From assembly GCA_900491605.1 (NCBI GenBank), contig UESW01004568.1:273609-337608 (forward strand): DNA of 64,000 bases, given 5' to 3'. Within the stretch, counting starts at the first letter, position 1; the number at the start of each line of letters is the position of its first letter. The stretch comes from Calamus simplicifolius (lineage: Eukaryota; Streptophyta; Magnoliopsida; Arecales; Arecaceae). Shown in pieces: positions 23,299 through 36,600 of the stretch. Made by a program: the position numbers and the translations under genes. Below the pieces are notes generated by a model. It was not told the DNA's origin, searched no databases, and saw only the letters and a list, made by a program, of their open reading frames with translations.

Positions 23299-25384
23299 CA
23301 GGTGCTGACAAGTTTTACCAGTCTTTTCACCAGAAGATTGTTGTGGTCTACCAGCCAGGAAAATTTGTTGTTAGATGTCAGGAAATATTAGAGAATCACA
23401 AAATATAATTTTAAATTTAAGTGATTCTTGTGTATATATCTACTTTGTTCCTTAGTTTTCCTCTATCTTCAAGAGTGTATGATATTATTTTCCCTTTTTT
23501 TCCCTTTCTATTTTAATGGGATGAAGCCCACACTGAAAGTGTTTCATGATATTTGTCTGTCGCAAAAAACTTGGAACAGTATTATGAAAGGCATTGTAGA
23601 GCTACAAAAGAAATGGGACAAAAGATGGCAGATACTTTCAGCATAAATACATTAGTAATATGCTGACAGTATCATCTTTTCATCAATAGTGTAAAATAAT
23701 CCAATGATAAAACACATTCAAACAAAAGGTTTGCAGGTGTTACTTGACAAAGTAGATATCTGAAAATCTCCAGATAAACGGCTTGCTGACAGCCAGCTGT
23801 CATTTATGGTGAGGCACCAGAGGTATCCAGAATGAATTTTAATTAGCCAAATGGTAGCAGGAGTGATTGATTATAAGTGGGCTAGAGGACTAAACACCCA
23901 ATTTTTTCTTCGACTGGCTCGAACTCAAGAGAAAGCCTTCAGAATTACTCTCAGAAATGTAGCCATAATTTGAGACTTGACTGGTTAGCCAAATGTCCTT
24001 TTCTAGTCATATTTAGTTAATACTGTGTTAGTGGCGAGAATGAAATCCAAGTTCTTTGATACGCTCCTTTATAAGTCAACAGGCTGCATTTATTTTCCTA
24101 AGATGTGGACATTCAAAGGTTACTTGCCAAATAATTATGTCTGCCACTTCCAATCTCACCTGCTTCTTTGAATTGGACTTCAAAGTATGCAAATATAATG
24201 CTATTTTTTTTTAAAAAAATAGTAATTTGATAAACATGTCATCAACAACTGTATTTCAAATTGAAGTATAATTTTCAAATTATATGAATATACGTGTTAT
24301 TTATGTAATTTATGGTAAGTTCTCGTTAATAGTAACCATTATGCTATCCATTCTTTTTTATTTTTATTTTTATTTTTAATTTTGTGGTTCAGGTTAGGAC
24401 TCCAACCGTATTTTTAACAATAGAGTTAGAAGTGCATTGACGTCGCTTAGCCTTTGAAGGTCTGCTCGGATAATCCTAATTTGAAATCCCGCGCACGCGC
24501 GAGTGAGAACATAAAAGAGTACTGCGAACAGAGATTCGAATGAGAGGAATCATTTGCTCTCTCGAGCCTAATTTAGCAAGGTAATAAAAACTTCGACACT
24601 TGCATCAAATAACTTGAGATTAGATCCTGCCTTCACCCAAGGTTGGGAGGTCAGAAGTATTTGAAAGACGGATAAGGTAAGGCCATCATACATAAATCCT
24701 GTGTATTTTTTTTTTTTTTTGGGAAAAAAAGGAGGAATTCCCATTCTAACAGGTCTTAATCCTGCTTAATAAACAACTTTTAACTGCATCAGAAAAATAG
24801 AATAATAAGCAAAGTAAAATTTGTAATGCCAACAAGAGCAGAATGTAGCAACTGATGTGTAACAATGAGATGTATTATTCTTCAACATTCTTACTTCGCA
24901 CACGGTTGATCCTATGAAAAATGTTCTGCTTGTACCATCCGACAAAAGAAATTGAAAATCAAACCACCTAAGTTGAACTTCTTTGATCCATCCTTGGACT
25001 AACGAGAGAACGTGTGAAGGATATGTTCCTGGGTTCTTCAGCATTTCTGAAATTTGCTTTCATCCACCAAGTGTTTAGCAATGAAAATGCCGCTTTGCGA
25101 TTGTCAATGCCTGATGCACCCAGTTCAAGGACTTGCAACATTATAGAAAATGTTAAATAACAACAAATCTGAAACCTGGCGTTAACAAAGATAAGAGAAT
25201 CTCAAATCACTATTTCCCTTTTTCCTTTCTAGATAATTTGTACATGACTGAAACCAACAGACACAACATACAAATGGGAAGGCAGAAGAGAAGAATCTAT
25301 ATAAAAGAAAGAACCAAAGCAAGAACAACAAATCATTAAAAAAAAAATAAGGAAACAAAATAGAAAAGGGCCCACTCACTGATT
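23299..25384. other. Convergent intergenic region, PRORP / TOL
   Basis: About 2.1 kb between the stop codons of two genes transcribed towards each other, so it should hold both 3' UTRs and terminators. Composition is AT-rich with T-runs near 24353-24380 and 24703-24720. A local GC island with CGCGCACGCGCG lies at 24490-24501. The - strand ORF at 24766-25044 is not convincing. No gene is supported. Confidence 0.6.
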
Positions 25385-27621
25385 TTACAAGCTTCCAACT
25401 TTATTAGAAGAAGGTTTATTCGGCTTTGATTTGGCCATATTAACAAGATCACCAAATAGCTTATCTTCAGGCTTGGGTTGTTTGCTGGACTGCTGCAGGT
25501 AAGAAGAGGACATGGGTGTCTGATAAGAGGGAGTCATGTTGATATATGTGCGGGTATCTTGCATGGAAAGCCCATACATTCTCTGAGATAACTCATTTGC
25601 ACCAGCATTCGGGTACATAAGTCTCCATTGATCATAAAACTGAGCTTCAGGCAGCTGTCCATATCCATATACTGTCAGCTGACCGCCCTGCATGGGTTGT
25701 TGGTGCATTCCTGCCATCTGTCCTCCCAGAATCTGTTGAGAATACATGCCTCCGAGTTGGCTGTTCTGCATCAGTGGAGGATACATGCCAGCAAACTGGC
25801 CACTGTGCATGGTCAGCATAGGCTGAGGTTGCAAACCTCCAAGCTGGCTTACTGCCCATGATTGGGGATGTCCTCCTAGCTGGTCACCTGGCATTGGCTG
25901 GGGAAACACACTTCCCAGCTGACCACTTTGCATTGGCTGAGGCTGCAAATTAGGCAGTTGGTTACCCGGCAATGTTTGAGTCTCCCAGGGTGGAGGGGGG
26001 AGAGCTACAGCTTGATTACTTGCACCTGTTACGAGAGATGATAGCAATCATAGGCCAGCTAATATGCACAGAAAATTATCAAAAGCGCCCTTCATATTGG
26101 ATACTTGTGTTCACAGGAAACAGTTATGGGAGCAGAATACACCAGGAACTGCTGCTTATTATCAATAAATCAGTAGTTTTATACAAGACTTGCTTTATTC
26201 TGTCTTGATCCATAATTTAGCAGCCTCAATCAATACAGCATTTAGTAAAAAAACACTTCAAGAAGGTACCATAGATAAAATGTAGGCGTAACTAAAATCA
26301 AAAGGCAGTTTGGAATCAAGGAAAAAAGGTACCAGTGTTTACCATAACCTAATGCCTGCTGCTGTGAACTTAAGCCCTGAGCAACCTGACCATTCCATGA
26401 GGGACTTACATTGTTCAATTGGGCTCCTTGATTGTAAGCTGCCTGCTCATACTGAGGAGCACCTGAGTTTGAGACACCTCCATTAGGATAAAAGGTAGGC
26501 TGTTGGGGCTGCAGCTGAAGCTGGGGTGCAACAGGATATGTTTGTGATGCTGGAAGTTTGGAATGTGAATCAAGAGAGTTGGAAGGATTGCCATTGCCAC
26601 TGCTAGTGTTGTTTTGGGGAAACATGTCCACAAGAGCTAAGAGGGTCTGATCTGAAGAAGTTGCAAGTGGCTCATTGACAGGAACAAGGGCCAGTGGATT
26701 CTCATTTTTAGGTGTATTGTAGTCCTCCCCGCTAAGAAGGTCCATATGAGGATCAAATTTTACTGTTGGAGTTGCTGAACCATTGGATGATGGAGGTGCA
26801 GGCAACGATAACTGCTGAGGAGGCTGGTTACTTGTGCTAGCACCTGTACTGGACCTACAGATTTTTTCACAAGCATGAAACATGGAAACTTTATTATGTG
26901 ACTGATTAAAAAAAAATCATCTGCTTAATTAGTTACTCATTTGCAAATGTAAGCCAAAGAAAACCATGGCTTTCAAATATTTAGCTAAATATTTTCATAA
27001 GTCTAATCTTGAGAATAATAAACTACAAATATGAAGTTCAGGTTGCTAAATTTCATATAATCCAACTATTGTACATGTCCATATATTGGAAAACGCAACC
27101 AGGATGTTCAGATCAAGGAGATTTTTGTAAAACTTGGTAGCAGCTAATATGTTTTGAGCGAATCAGCTATGAGTACATAATGTACTCGATGCTTAAAACT
27201 CACATAACTTCATCACAAAACTGCATAAGAGAATAACAAATGACTTAGTAAGAGCACGGATTACCTGCGATCCAGCTGTGTTGCAGAATTATCATCTACT
27301 AACGCCTTTAATGATTTGGGTTTTTCCACACGAACAGCAATTCCTGCAGCAATGGCATCATGTTTTGCTAGCACACGCTGCAAATCATCATTCAAAGAAA
27401 GTCCTTGAACAAGTAGTTCCTCATCCCTGCAACAACCGAAATAAAATATTATGCAAGTTGATAGACTATAGTCCTCTTTACAATACAAATAAGTTCAAGG
27501 GCTTTATGATACAATATAACAAAAGTCAAGTTCAGTAGCAATAATCCAAGAAAATAGAGGCATTTAACCAAAAGCATGACTTCACACGCTTTGATCTAAA
27601 AACAGCATTAAATGAATGAAT

Positions 27622-27670
<49 letters not shown>

Positions 27671-30600
27671 GAGCTCCATAAAAGAAAGGGAATATTCACC
27701 TAAAAAGAAGTAGAATGTGCAAAAAGATCTTCTCAAAAAAATTGGTGTCCCAATGCATGAGGCTCCTACCCCTTCAAAGTTGTGGAGAAGGCAGATACAT
27801 GTAGCCTTACCCCTATGTGCAAAGAGGCTATTTCCGTATTTCTAACCTATGACGCTCAGGTCACAATGAAGCAACCGTACCTTTGTATCAAAGCTCGCCA
27901 TCATAATATGCAAACTTCCAAAATTGTATCTATTTCCTTTAAATTTATGCTGGCGCAAGAAGGAAAGAAATGCTGCAAACACTTACGAGGTCATGTTCAC
28001 AAGCCGTACCACTCTCTGTTTGTAAATACGGCATTGTTCAAGAAGGTCCACAATTACCTCCTGCCTGAGTCCCTGCGTATCATCATTAACATGGCTCAGC
28101 AGTTGTGATTTTAGTGATTATACCAACGTGGTATTGAATAATCATTGGACAAATTGGAGAACAAATATTTTAATGAAAAAATCATCATGTGAACATTAAG
28201 GAATTCAAGTTTTGAGAATTAAGTCTGATAAAAATGTTTGGACAAGCAGCCAAGTTAATGACATAATTGATATTCTCTTCAGCTGCAGAATTTTGGAGAT
28301 CATGATCCTGAAGAAAAGATGCATCCAATGTTTTCAAGCATTAACATAGATGGTTTAACAGAAGTAAAAAAAGGTATCAATAATATTTTCTCAAAAATAT
28401 TACAAAAATCAAGTGATAATCAAAAGTTTCATATTGCACAATACCTCTCTGTTTCCCGGATCTAAAGCATTAAGCATTTCAGCAAGAACGTCCATGATTC
28501 CACGAGCATTCTGAATTTCTGTCGGGCTGAGAAAATAAAGAGAATTTTAATCCCAAACCACAACACTGGAACTTAGAATCAAGGTTTTCAATCTCTTCGA
28601 ACAAAGGAGTCCCAGTTTTTCCACGGAATGAGATTCCCCTTGCATCCCGTCCTGTCCCGATCCCCAATCTGGTCAAGCATCGCAGTACTTGCTTGCAATA
28701 TTTTTTTCTTAAAAAAATTATTTATGAAGTTTTAGTGTTTTATCTAACTTTTAATCATATTTTAATTTCAAAAGTTATATCTTTATGATAAATTAGATTG
28801 ATTTAAAATTAACACATAATATATTAAGGTCGAGATGGGACGGGGTGGGATGGCTTGATATTAATTCTGAAATATCTATGGGACGAGATGTTTCAATTGT
28901 CTCGGCCATTGTCCTGCCAAGACTTAAATCATTGCATAGAATGTTAATTTCAATGAAAGAAATTGGAAGATAGAACTGAAAGCATGATTCTAAATAAGGG
29001 AAAGGAATTTCTAATAGCTTAAGCGATGAGAAGACTATTTCTAAATTGTAGAAATAACAGCTGCTTTATTTGATTCAAAAGACAAGTTTATCTTTTATAC
29101 TAATATACTTGTCATAACATTTGAAGAAATAAAAATCTCACAATATAAAGTGATCAAGTAATGAATATTTTTTCTACTACCTCCAAGTTTTATCTTAAGT
29201 TGGAATGAAGTTAAAAAAATTATAAGCTATCAATCAACGTCTGCCGTACCAACCCATACCGATCTTATTGTACCATAGTGGTAAAGTATGAGTATAAGTA
29301 CGGAATCAAGTGTCAATTTAGTATGAACTGAATAGGTCCAAATTAAGTGGAACTACCTGATGCCGACCTATACCACTCAATACTGAGTGGAATTATGGTT
29401 GAGTAAAAAAGAATAGGCATTGTGTCTCGGTACGAGATGCGAAACTTATCATACTAACCTATACTATACCGTACTGCAAACCTTGGCATCAACATGTCGA
29501 TCACTTATATGATTTTATCAAAAATTATCCCATCTTAGTTCCAAAAAAAAGTTTCTAAACCTCAGGTTGGCTATCAGATTTAATATGCGGCAAAACAATA
29601 TAGTGAAAATTAGAAAATTTGGCATCATAAACACTAATCATATGCATTCACAAGTATCGTACTTTGCTTAAGTCATATATTCCAAATGTAGATGTCAGAA
29701 GTTGGCACTGCACCTCAAAGCAGGAAACTCAGATCCAACAGATGACTCAGGCACTTCTTGTTGATAATCAAGAGTTCTCAGAGATGGTGGATAGGATCTT
29801 AGAGGTTGCGTCTGTGGTGGAGTAAATATAGGTGCCGACCTCTCAAGTCTCTGAGGAAATACAGCTCCAGCACGCTGATGGAGGGGGAATTTTAAGAGAA
29901 CATTTAATTAGAAAGAGTTTTCTCCTTGGCAAATTATAAGTACTAAAATATAAACCATAATAATGACAGTTCTCCTACAATTAAAACAAAATAAGAGCTT
30001 TTGTCAGATAATATAACTTGCTTGGCAAAACGTTTAGATAGTAGATATATATAGCTCGCAGCCTAGATCAAAATATTATGAACATAGTCTAGTATACCAA
30101 GAGCTCCTGGTAAGCTGCATAATATTGTGGATATCTTGCCCGTGGACCACCAAAAGCTTCTTGCCAGTTATCTATTAACATTAAGATCTTCTCCTTGACA
30201 TGAAAATCAGGCTGCAGAATGAAAAAGCTTCGGATTAGTTGAGATCTTTATCATGAAGGAAGAAATGGTAAGAAAAATTATAAATGTAACTTTGCAACCT
30301 TTCTTTTCACTATCTTCACCATCTCATGCAGTATATCTTTCTCAGCCACATGCATGTGGACAATGTCTCCACAATTTTTTATCACTGTTTCCAACAGCTG
30401 AAATACGATAAAGAGAATGAAGACTCGATTAGTGTAAAATAGCTACAACATGAAGCTTTCAACCAATAGAAGACTGACCGCAGAAACAAATGATACTTCT
30501 AAAGTACTAAGTGCCTTAACATTTAACCACAAAGCCCCATTCAATTTATATGATCTAACTTTAGTGGCTATCAACCGCATGCTCTTCATCAAAATGTTGC

Positions 30601-33600
30601 AAGACAGGCTATTAACCAGCTGATAACCTTTTGAATTGGCACAAAATTCCTGAAGAATCTTTATACAAGAACGGTTGCTTGCCATGAAATCTGAAGGCCA
30701 ATTGGCATGCAGGAAAGCCAAAATTTTTACATTTCACACATTATGCTCATGCAGCCACTGAATGACACATCAAAGTTCCCTTAGGCTAAGAAGCTAAATG
30801 CAACAGGAAGTAGAGAACTCCTAGCTATAGGAAATTGCAAACAATTTGAGACATCAATTACTAGCCAATGAGCCTGCTTACAGCAGAGTCCTCCACATCT
30901 AGTCAAACAAACATAGAAAGAGAGAACATTTATGAAGAAAACAATATCCTCCTTACCGTTTCCTCAAAAAAAAAAAATCCTCTAATTACTTGTTACATTA
31001 TTTGTTCTTTCCAAAAGAGGATCCTTGTTGCATCACTTTGAAGCTCACATAAAAAGATGACAACTAGGGGCATCCATGGAAACTGGCTCCTAAAATTAAG
31101 ATCACTTGTAGCAACATGACAGAACATTGATGTTTCATACTGAAATGAAATAACTGGAATGAAATAAGCCATAATTTATCAACTTGTCCCAAGCAATGGT
31201 GAATAAACTTTAGGAGGACAATGCAGATGGAGAAGATAGCTATTCAATGTTTTGACCATACAAATAGCCAAACAATATCAAAGTTCTCATTAGAAAGTGC
31301 AGTAGGCTTTAAAAACAAGCTTAGAAGCAACCAAAAATCTTCAAAATCAAGATTACAATCATCAGAGGAGTTTTATAATTTATCACAAATGGTAAACCAA
31401 AAAAAAAACAACAACAACAACAATTACAAGGCCTTAATCTCAAACTTGTTGAGGTCGGCTAAATGAATCCTTTTCTCCATTCTACTCAGTTTTAAATCAT
31501 ATTTTCAATAAGATGCAAAGATTTTAAATCTTTTCTTATCACTTCCTTCTATGTAATTTTCGATTTACTTCTACCTCTTTTCTTATACATGTATCAAATT
31601 ACTCCTTTATATAGGTGCATCTCTAAAGTTACATTGCACATATCCAAACCATCTAAGTCCTTCCCTCAATTTATCTTTAGTTGGTGCTACTTCACCTTTT
31701 TATAAATAACTTCATTTCTTATTCAATTTTCTTGAATTACCATACATTCAACTCAACATTCTCATTTCAACCCCTTTATTTTATGTACATATAATTTTCT
31801 AACCATCCAACATGCTATACCATAAAGCATAGTCAGTCTTATATCTATTTTATAAAAGTTTTCTTCAACTAAATATTATACGATCGCACAATATTTTAAT
31901 TGTATTTATTCATTTCATCCAACCTACTTTAAACTTAGGAACAACACCATCCTCGGCAACAACATCCTTAACAATACCATTCTCACACTTTCCTTCCTTA
32001 CGAATAATCGATCCTAAATATCAAAAATTATCACTTTTAGGAACTTCATAACCCCAATTTTTACTCTACATTCATCTCTATTTTTAACAAAAATATATTC
32101 CATGCATTTTATTTTTGTCCTATTTAACTTAAAACATTTAGATTCTAATACATTTTTTCATAATTCTAACTTACAATTAATCCCAGTCTAGTTTCATCTG
32201 CTAGTACTCGATTATCTCGATTATCTACAAATAGCATGCACCATAAATATCTTCCTAAATATGTTTGGTAAGCCCATCCAAAACTAAAGAAAAAAAGGCA
32301 AGGACTAAGAGTAAATTTCTGATATAAACCTACCATAATAGGATTTACTATTTATTATTATCATAAATAATTCTTGCACTAATAATTGCTCCATCATACA
32401 TGTATTTTACTGCATTAATATATCTAACAAGTACTTACTTTTTTTTAATACCCATTAATATTTTTCTTAAAACTATATCATATGTTTTCTCTAAATCAAT
32501 AAAAACCATACAAAGATCTTATTTTTTTGCTCGATAATTCTCTGTTAACCTCTTAAGAAGGAAAATAACTTCTATAGTTAATCTTTCTAGCATAAAACCA
32601 AATTAATTTGTTGATACTTTTATAGTACATCTCAACTTACCCTCTCAAAGTTTCATAGTATAATTCATGAGCTTGATACCATGATAATTATAGTAATCTT
32701 GAATATTTTTTTATCTAATAAATTGATACTATAGTGTTTTTCCTTCGTCCATTTATCATCTTTTTAGTCTCTAAATTCTTATTCAATATATTTCCACCCA
32801 AGTTATGACAACGTCATCTAAGAATTTTCAAACTTCGATGAAAATCTTATTAGGTCTTACTACTCTTTTTCTTTAATCTTTTTCATAACTTCTTTTACCT
32901 CAAATATCTTAATTTTACAAGTATACATCATGATTTCATCCTCAATGAAACTAATAAAGCATCCTAAATTATTATATGAGTTTTTATTTAATAATATTTA
33001 AACAACCTCTCTCCATCTTTCTTTGATCTTGTCTTCCTTAACCAAAACCTTTCATCATTATCTTTAATGCATTTAACCTAAATTATATCGCTAGTTTTAC
33101 TTTCTCTTAGTTTATAATTCTATAAATATTTTTTTTTTCATCTTTAGTTTTTAGTTTATGATATAATTCTTCATATGCTTTACGTCTAGCCTCCCATACT
33201 ACTTTTTCAACATCTTTCTTAATTATCTTATAATTTTCATATATTTCTTTGTTCCTATATTTTTATAGTACTCTTTTTAGTCCTAATTTCCCTTTGACTC
33301 TCCTAACACCTCTATAATTACTTTTCTAATACTATTAGCCATCTTTCCCACATGGCATTGATTTTTCCATGTATACTTCATTTTCCTTTCATCATCATTT
33401 TATTCTTGAAAGCTATTGCTTTTTCTTCTTTCAAATTCCACCATTTATGCATTATGTAGTAGGCAAAAATTTCGCATGCATCATTTATGCTTTATGAAGT
33501 AGGTTAAAATTTGTTTACCCTTGTTCGAAAAGTTGTGTTTGATTCAAATACCACCTAGACAACACAGAAAACATTCCAGCTGGGTTTGATTGCCTAAAAA

Positions 33601-36600
33601 CCATAGGGAAATTTGAAACACTTGAAAACAAGCTTTTTTCGTTTTCTTCCCAAAAGGAATTAAGTTTTATATTTTCTAGAAAGGACAAAGCCCTTAAGGT
33701 TCAGTATTTTTTCCAAGGTTTTCAAGCCTCCTCTATTAAACTAAATTCCAAACATGGAAAAGTGAAGTATGTGCTTGAGCATACGTGTAGGCATCAAATC
33801 AAGAAAAATTCCCTTCAAAATGTTGAGATGCAGTAATAAAGCAAGAGATAGAGAAAGGTGTGATAGGGATTATGATGGATTTCAAGTCTACACAAGGTGA
33901 ACAAAGAAACATCCAAGTCTTAGGATTGTCATGATGGAAGCTTCATGGGCATCATCAACAATCGTTGGAGCTTGTCAAGTTTTTAATCCTGGTATTAATT
34001 TGTGTTTTGTTTTCATTTGATTTTCTGTTTCAGTGATTCTAGTCTATGCTTGATTCAGTTTATGTTAGAAAAAGGACCAAATTCAAGCGACTAAGTTCAG
34101 TCACATGTTTATTCAGAAGTTCAAGGGCATCTTAAAATAAAATTGGGGCAGGTTACTGTTCATGGTACTGTAGCATGAACAATAACATTATAGTATGTGA
34201 CCATCTAGGGCTTCTTTTATGCTTTTTGGGATGATGATATGTTGTATGCTTGCTTTTCACAGAACTGACAGCTGTTTCTTCTTCCTTTCTGTGTATGAGG
34301 CATGGAATATGGTCCGGGGCCCAGAGAACGAAGCCCTATTAAACCAGCCATGAGAACAGTAGCCTTCTGCACTTTGCAATCTTTTTTGCAACTAGTTTCT
34401 TTTTCTTTCCTTTTCAGTTCTTTTCTCATTGTCTCTCTATTGCCAAAGCCTTTCATCCAACAGCCTTAACAGCGCTCAATGTAACATCTGTCAGCAGTCA
34501 CATAACAGCCTTTTCTAGGACTGATCTGGACCGCCAAAAAGCCACCTTGGCTCACTAATTTCTGCTGTGCAGCACTTCTTCTAAGCTTACATGCAGACTC
34601 CAAACTTGTGTCCGTTCTTTTTCCTCTGCTGACTTGTGTTTCTGATCTAAAATAGACAAATTTGTCATCAGCCTTTGATTTTCTCTCCCAAAACCCTAAT
34701 CCTGATTTGCAGAGATCCTTGGGCGCCAAGCCTACGACTCACTCACAAATGGATCTGATTCACTGGCGTCAATACCCGTTAGTATGCAGGAATACATGTG
34801 CCTGATGCCTCATAGCAATTGCAGTGTATTTTCTAGGCAAACGAAGATTCACTACTTCGTATCCTTCAAAAGATTTTTGGCAACTTTCAATAATTTTTCT
34901 GCTAGATCTTGCATTTTAGTTGTGAAAAGCTATTATTTGAATGTGATTATTAGACACCCACATCTGGCATCTTATTTAGATTAGAATAAGTTATAGTCTG
35001 ATCTCAAGCTTCACAGTTTCTTTTTTCTAATTTTCAGATTGCTGTTTGGTGTTGCATAGTATCATAACTTAAATTATTTGCGTCCATAAAATGTAAGGTT
35101 TGACAAGTTCAAGTAGAGTCTGTCATATTTGTGTGACATCACTTATTAGATTCCCTAGTGTTGTCCTGCAGCAAGGTGGACTCTAAGATAAGCAAGGGGC
35201 AGAAAAAACCTAGAGTACTAGCAAAATTGAGGATGGAGGTGCTGCTATGATGGAGATCATGGGTAAAAATGAATAATGGAAAGTGATAAATCTTGCTAAT
35301 TAAGATGATGACGACATTGTCTAATTATGCAAGGACATAACTATTAGGAATGCTTATTACAAAGGAAAAAATTTTAAAACATAAAGGCAAAGACTGAAAA
35401 ATTTAAGAAAAGGCAAAACACCATATGTACACGAGCATAAGTATCATCTCATGGTCTCTGAGAACAATTTCTAGGAGAAAAATGTTTGCATGCAACGCAC
35501 ATTGCAGTCAAAGTGAAACTTTTGGCTTCTAACCCAGCTTCCTCTTCTCATATATCTCTAAGTACAAAAAGGCAAGTATTATCCTAATAAATGACTGATA
35601 ATGTACCATACCAGTTTCGCAAGAACAGTCAATGCTCCCTATATGGAGGACTATAGATACCCATGATAGTCAAACTATTCTAAAAACTCCTCAAAATATA
35701 TGCACCAAATCAAACAAACATAAGCCTTTATTGATCATTAATGCATGAAACCTTGTCCCCTCAGGGCGAACTTTATGAATCTCTGTTTGCCAATCATTTC
35801 TACAAAGAAGCATGCTCAAAATCCTTTCTGAAGACTTACATATAATTTAGCTTAGGACATCTCATCTTCTTGATAACCCTTTGAGGTTTTGACACAGATT
35901 TGCTGTGGTGGTAGGAAAGCCATCATTTCAAGTGAAATGAGATTAAGGACAAGTACAATATACAAGACATAAATCAGGCAAGAACAAGGTGTATGCATGT
36001 TCAGCAGTGAGTATGGTTTAAACAAATCATGTGCAAACTTAAAATTTCATGAAGTTTGGATAACCCCTTGAGGCTTTGATGCAGACTTTTGCAGCGATAG
36101 GGTGAATTTCATGTCAAGTGAAATGCAATTCAGGCCAAGTACAGTATGTGAGATATAAATCAGGCTAGTAAGAACAAGTTGTATAAATGTCAACCAGTAC
36201 ATACAATTTAAACAAAATACATGCAAATTTAAGCATTTCATGAACTTAGCACAAAACCCATTAAAAGCAGTTAGTGATTAAGAGTATATAAAAAAAGAAA
36301 AAAAAAGGAAATGAAAGCAACCTATGGAACTTACTGTCAGTGCGAGAAGTTGAATCTTTGGATTCTTATGCCCAATGCGTTTCTTGATGGCTTTTACAGC
36401 ATCTTTTGCTTGTCTGTAGTCAAAAGAGGAAGAGGAGTACACATAATGATACCATGCAAGTTTAATAAGCCAGCATCAACAATTATATGACTTTACATCA
36501 GAACATGAGAACTCTATATATATATATATATTACAAAGGTACATGCTAACACATGCATAACAGCATCTTTTTTGTAAATATAGCATCATTGATATTGTCT

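Larger units (their letters stand above)
30398..36334 (-). other. TOL intron 2 (5.9 kb)
   Basis: Lies between the exon ending RIGHKNPKIQLLALT and the exon starting LLETVIKNCGD. It holds an RTE LINE remnant (about 31394-33450) and a 187-bp tandem duplication (35872-36246). The stretch 33451-35871 contains no recognised gene; a 34466-34729 - strand ORF is unrecognised and probably repeat-derived. Confidence 0.75.

Noticed and set aside
34217..34729. Two - strand ORFs in TOL intron 2
   Set aside because: No recognised domain; probably repeat-derived leader sequence, though a TE source could not be named.
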